A stretch of DNA of 32,447 nucleotides, from NCBI GenBank assembly GCA_913061415.1, contig CAJXUD010000022.1, positions 1 through 32,447 on the forward strand, written 5' to 3'. Under the pieces are notes generated by a model. That model ran no database searches. It was not told where the DNA came from and worked only from the letters and a program-made list of their open reading frames with translations. This document shows positions 32,337 through 32,447 of the stretch, in pieces (position 1 is the stretch's first letter; each line of letters opens with the position of its first letter). The translations under genes were made by a program, and so were the position numbers. The DNA is from an uncultured Oleispira sp. (GTDB lineage Bacteria; Pseudomonadota; Gammaproteobacteria; Pseudomonadales; Oceanobacteraceae).

Positions 32337-32447
32337 CTATGATGCTATGATGCTATGAATCTATGAATCTATGAATCTATGAATCTATGATGCTATGAAT
32401 CTATGAATCTATGAATCTATGAATCTATGAATCTATGAATCTATGAA
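32337..32447. repeat. 8-bp tandem repeat upstream of nspC (13+ copies, continues out of window)
   Basis: The unit is CTATGAAT, with CTATGATG as copies 1, 2 and 7; thirteen full copies and a seven-base partial are seen before the window ends. It lies 64 bp and more upstream of the nspC start codon, in the region where its promoter would be expected. Confidence 0.95.

Noticed and set aside
32337-32447. CRISPR array
   Set aside because: The repeats are directly adjacent 8-mers without spacers, so this is a simple tandem repeat.

Overview
The window looks like a chromosomal stretch of a gammaproteobacterium, probably a marine Oceanospirillales-type lineage. That is inferred from gene families (a secreted lipase with its own foldase, an ImpA-type M60-like metalloprotease, a BCCT transporter, MscS, agmatinase and carboxynorspermidine decarboxylase) and from low-to-moderate GC. 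No rRNA or tRNA gene was found, so the genus cannot be read from the sequence.

Left part (1-3640), scarred accessory DNA: the start of an IS3-type transposase runs off the left edge and abuts a short-chain dehydrogenase that has lost its NAD-binding N-terminus. Next is a winged-helix/Fic protein whose upstream region carries six copies of a 9-bp element in both orientations. It is followed by a dead enoyl-ACP reductase (FabI) fragment, a second decayed copy of the dehydrogenase 3' end, and a stub of an XRE/HipB-like regulator.

Central AT-rich island (about 3640-13662): two lipoprotein genes (one with a 12-bp tandem array) and a LuxR-type regulator are on the minus strand. Divergent from them is a plus-strand run: an MltC-like lytic transglycosylase, an LPP20-type lipoprotein with an ankyrin-like tail, a four-helix membrane protein with two similar halves, and a second LuxR-type regulator that is a paralogue of the first. 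Three transcription units (lipoprotein 1, lipoprotein 2, transglycosylase operon) share an 18-bp palindrome, ACCCTAAA-NN-TTTAGGGT, placed about 31 bp upstream of a possible -10 box. I read this as an undescribed cell-envelope regulon controlled by one or both LuxR-type proteins.

The island stops abruptly at 13662, tail to tail with a truncated gene, followed by a frameshifted small membrane protein. From 14588 onward the gene content is ordinary chromosomal: ImpA-like metalloprotease, dienoyl-CoA isomerase-type crotonase, lipase foldase and lipase with a divergent AraC-type regulator, a translationally coupled TrhA/alpha-beta hydrolase pair, nitroreductase, MscS, agmatinase, an FAD amine oxidase-like protein, two small poorly known proteins, a BCCT transporter with an altered tryptophan box, and NspC. 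The right edge is an 8-bp tandem repeat upstream of nspC that continues out of the window.
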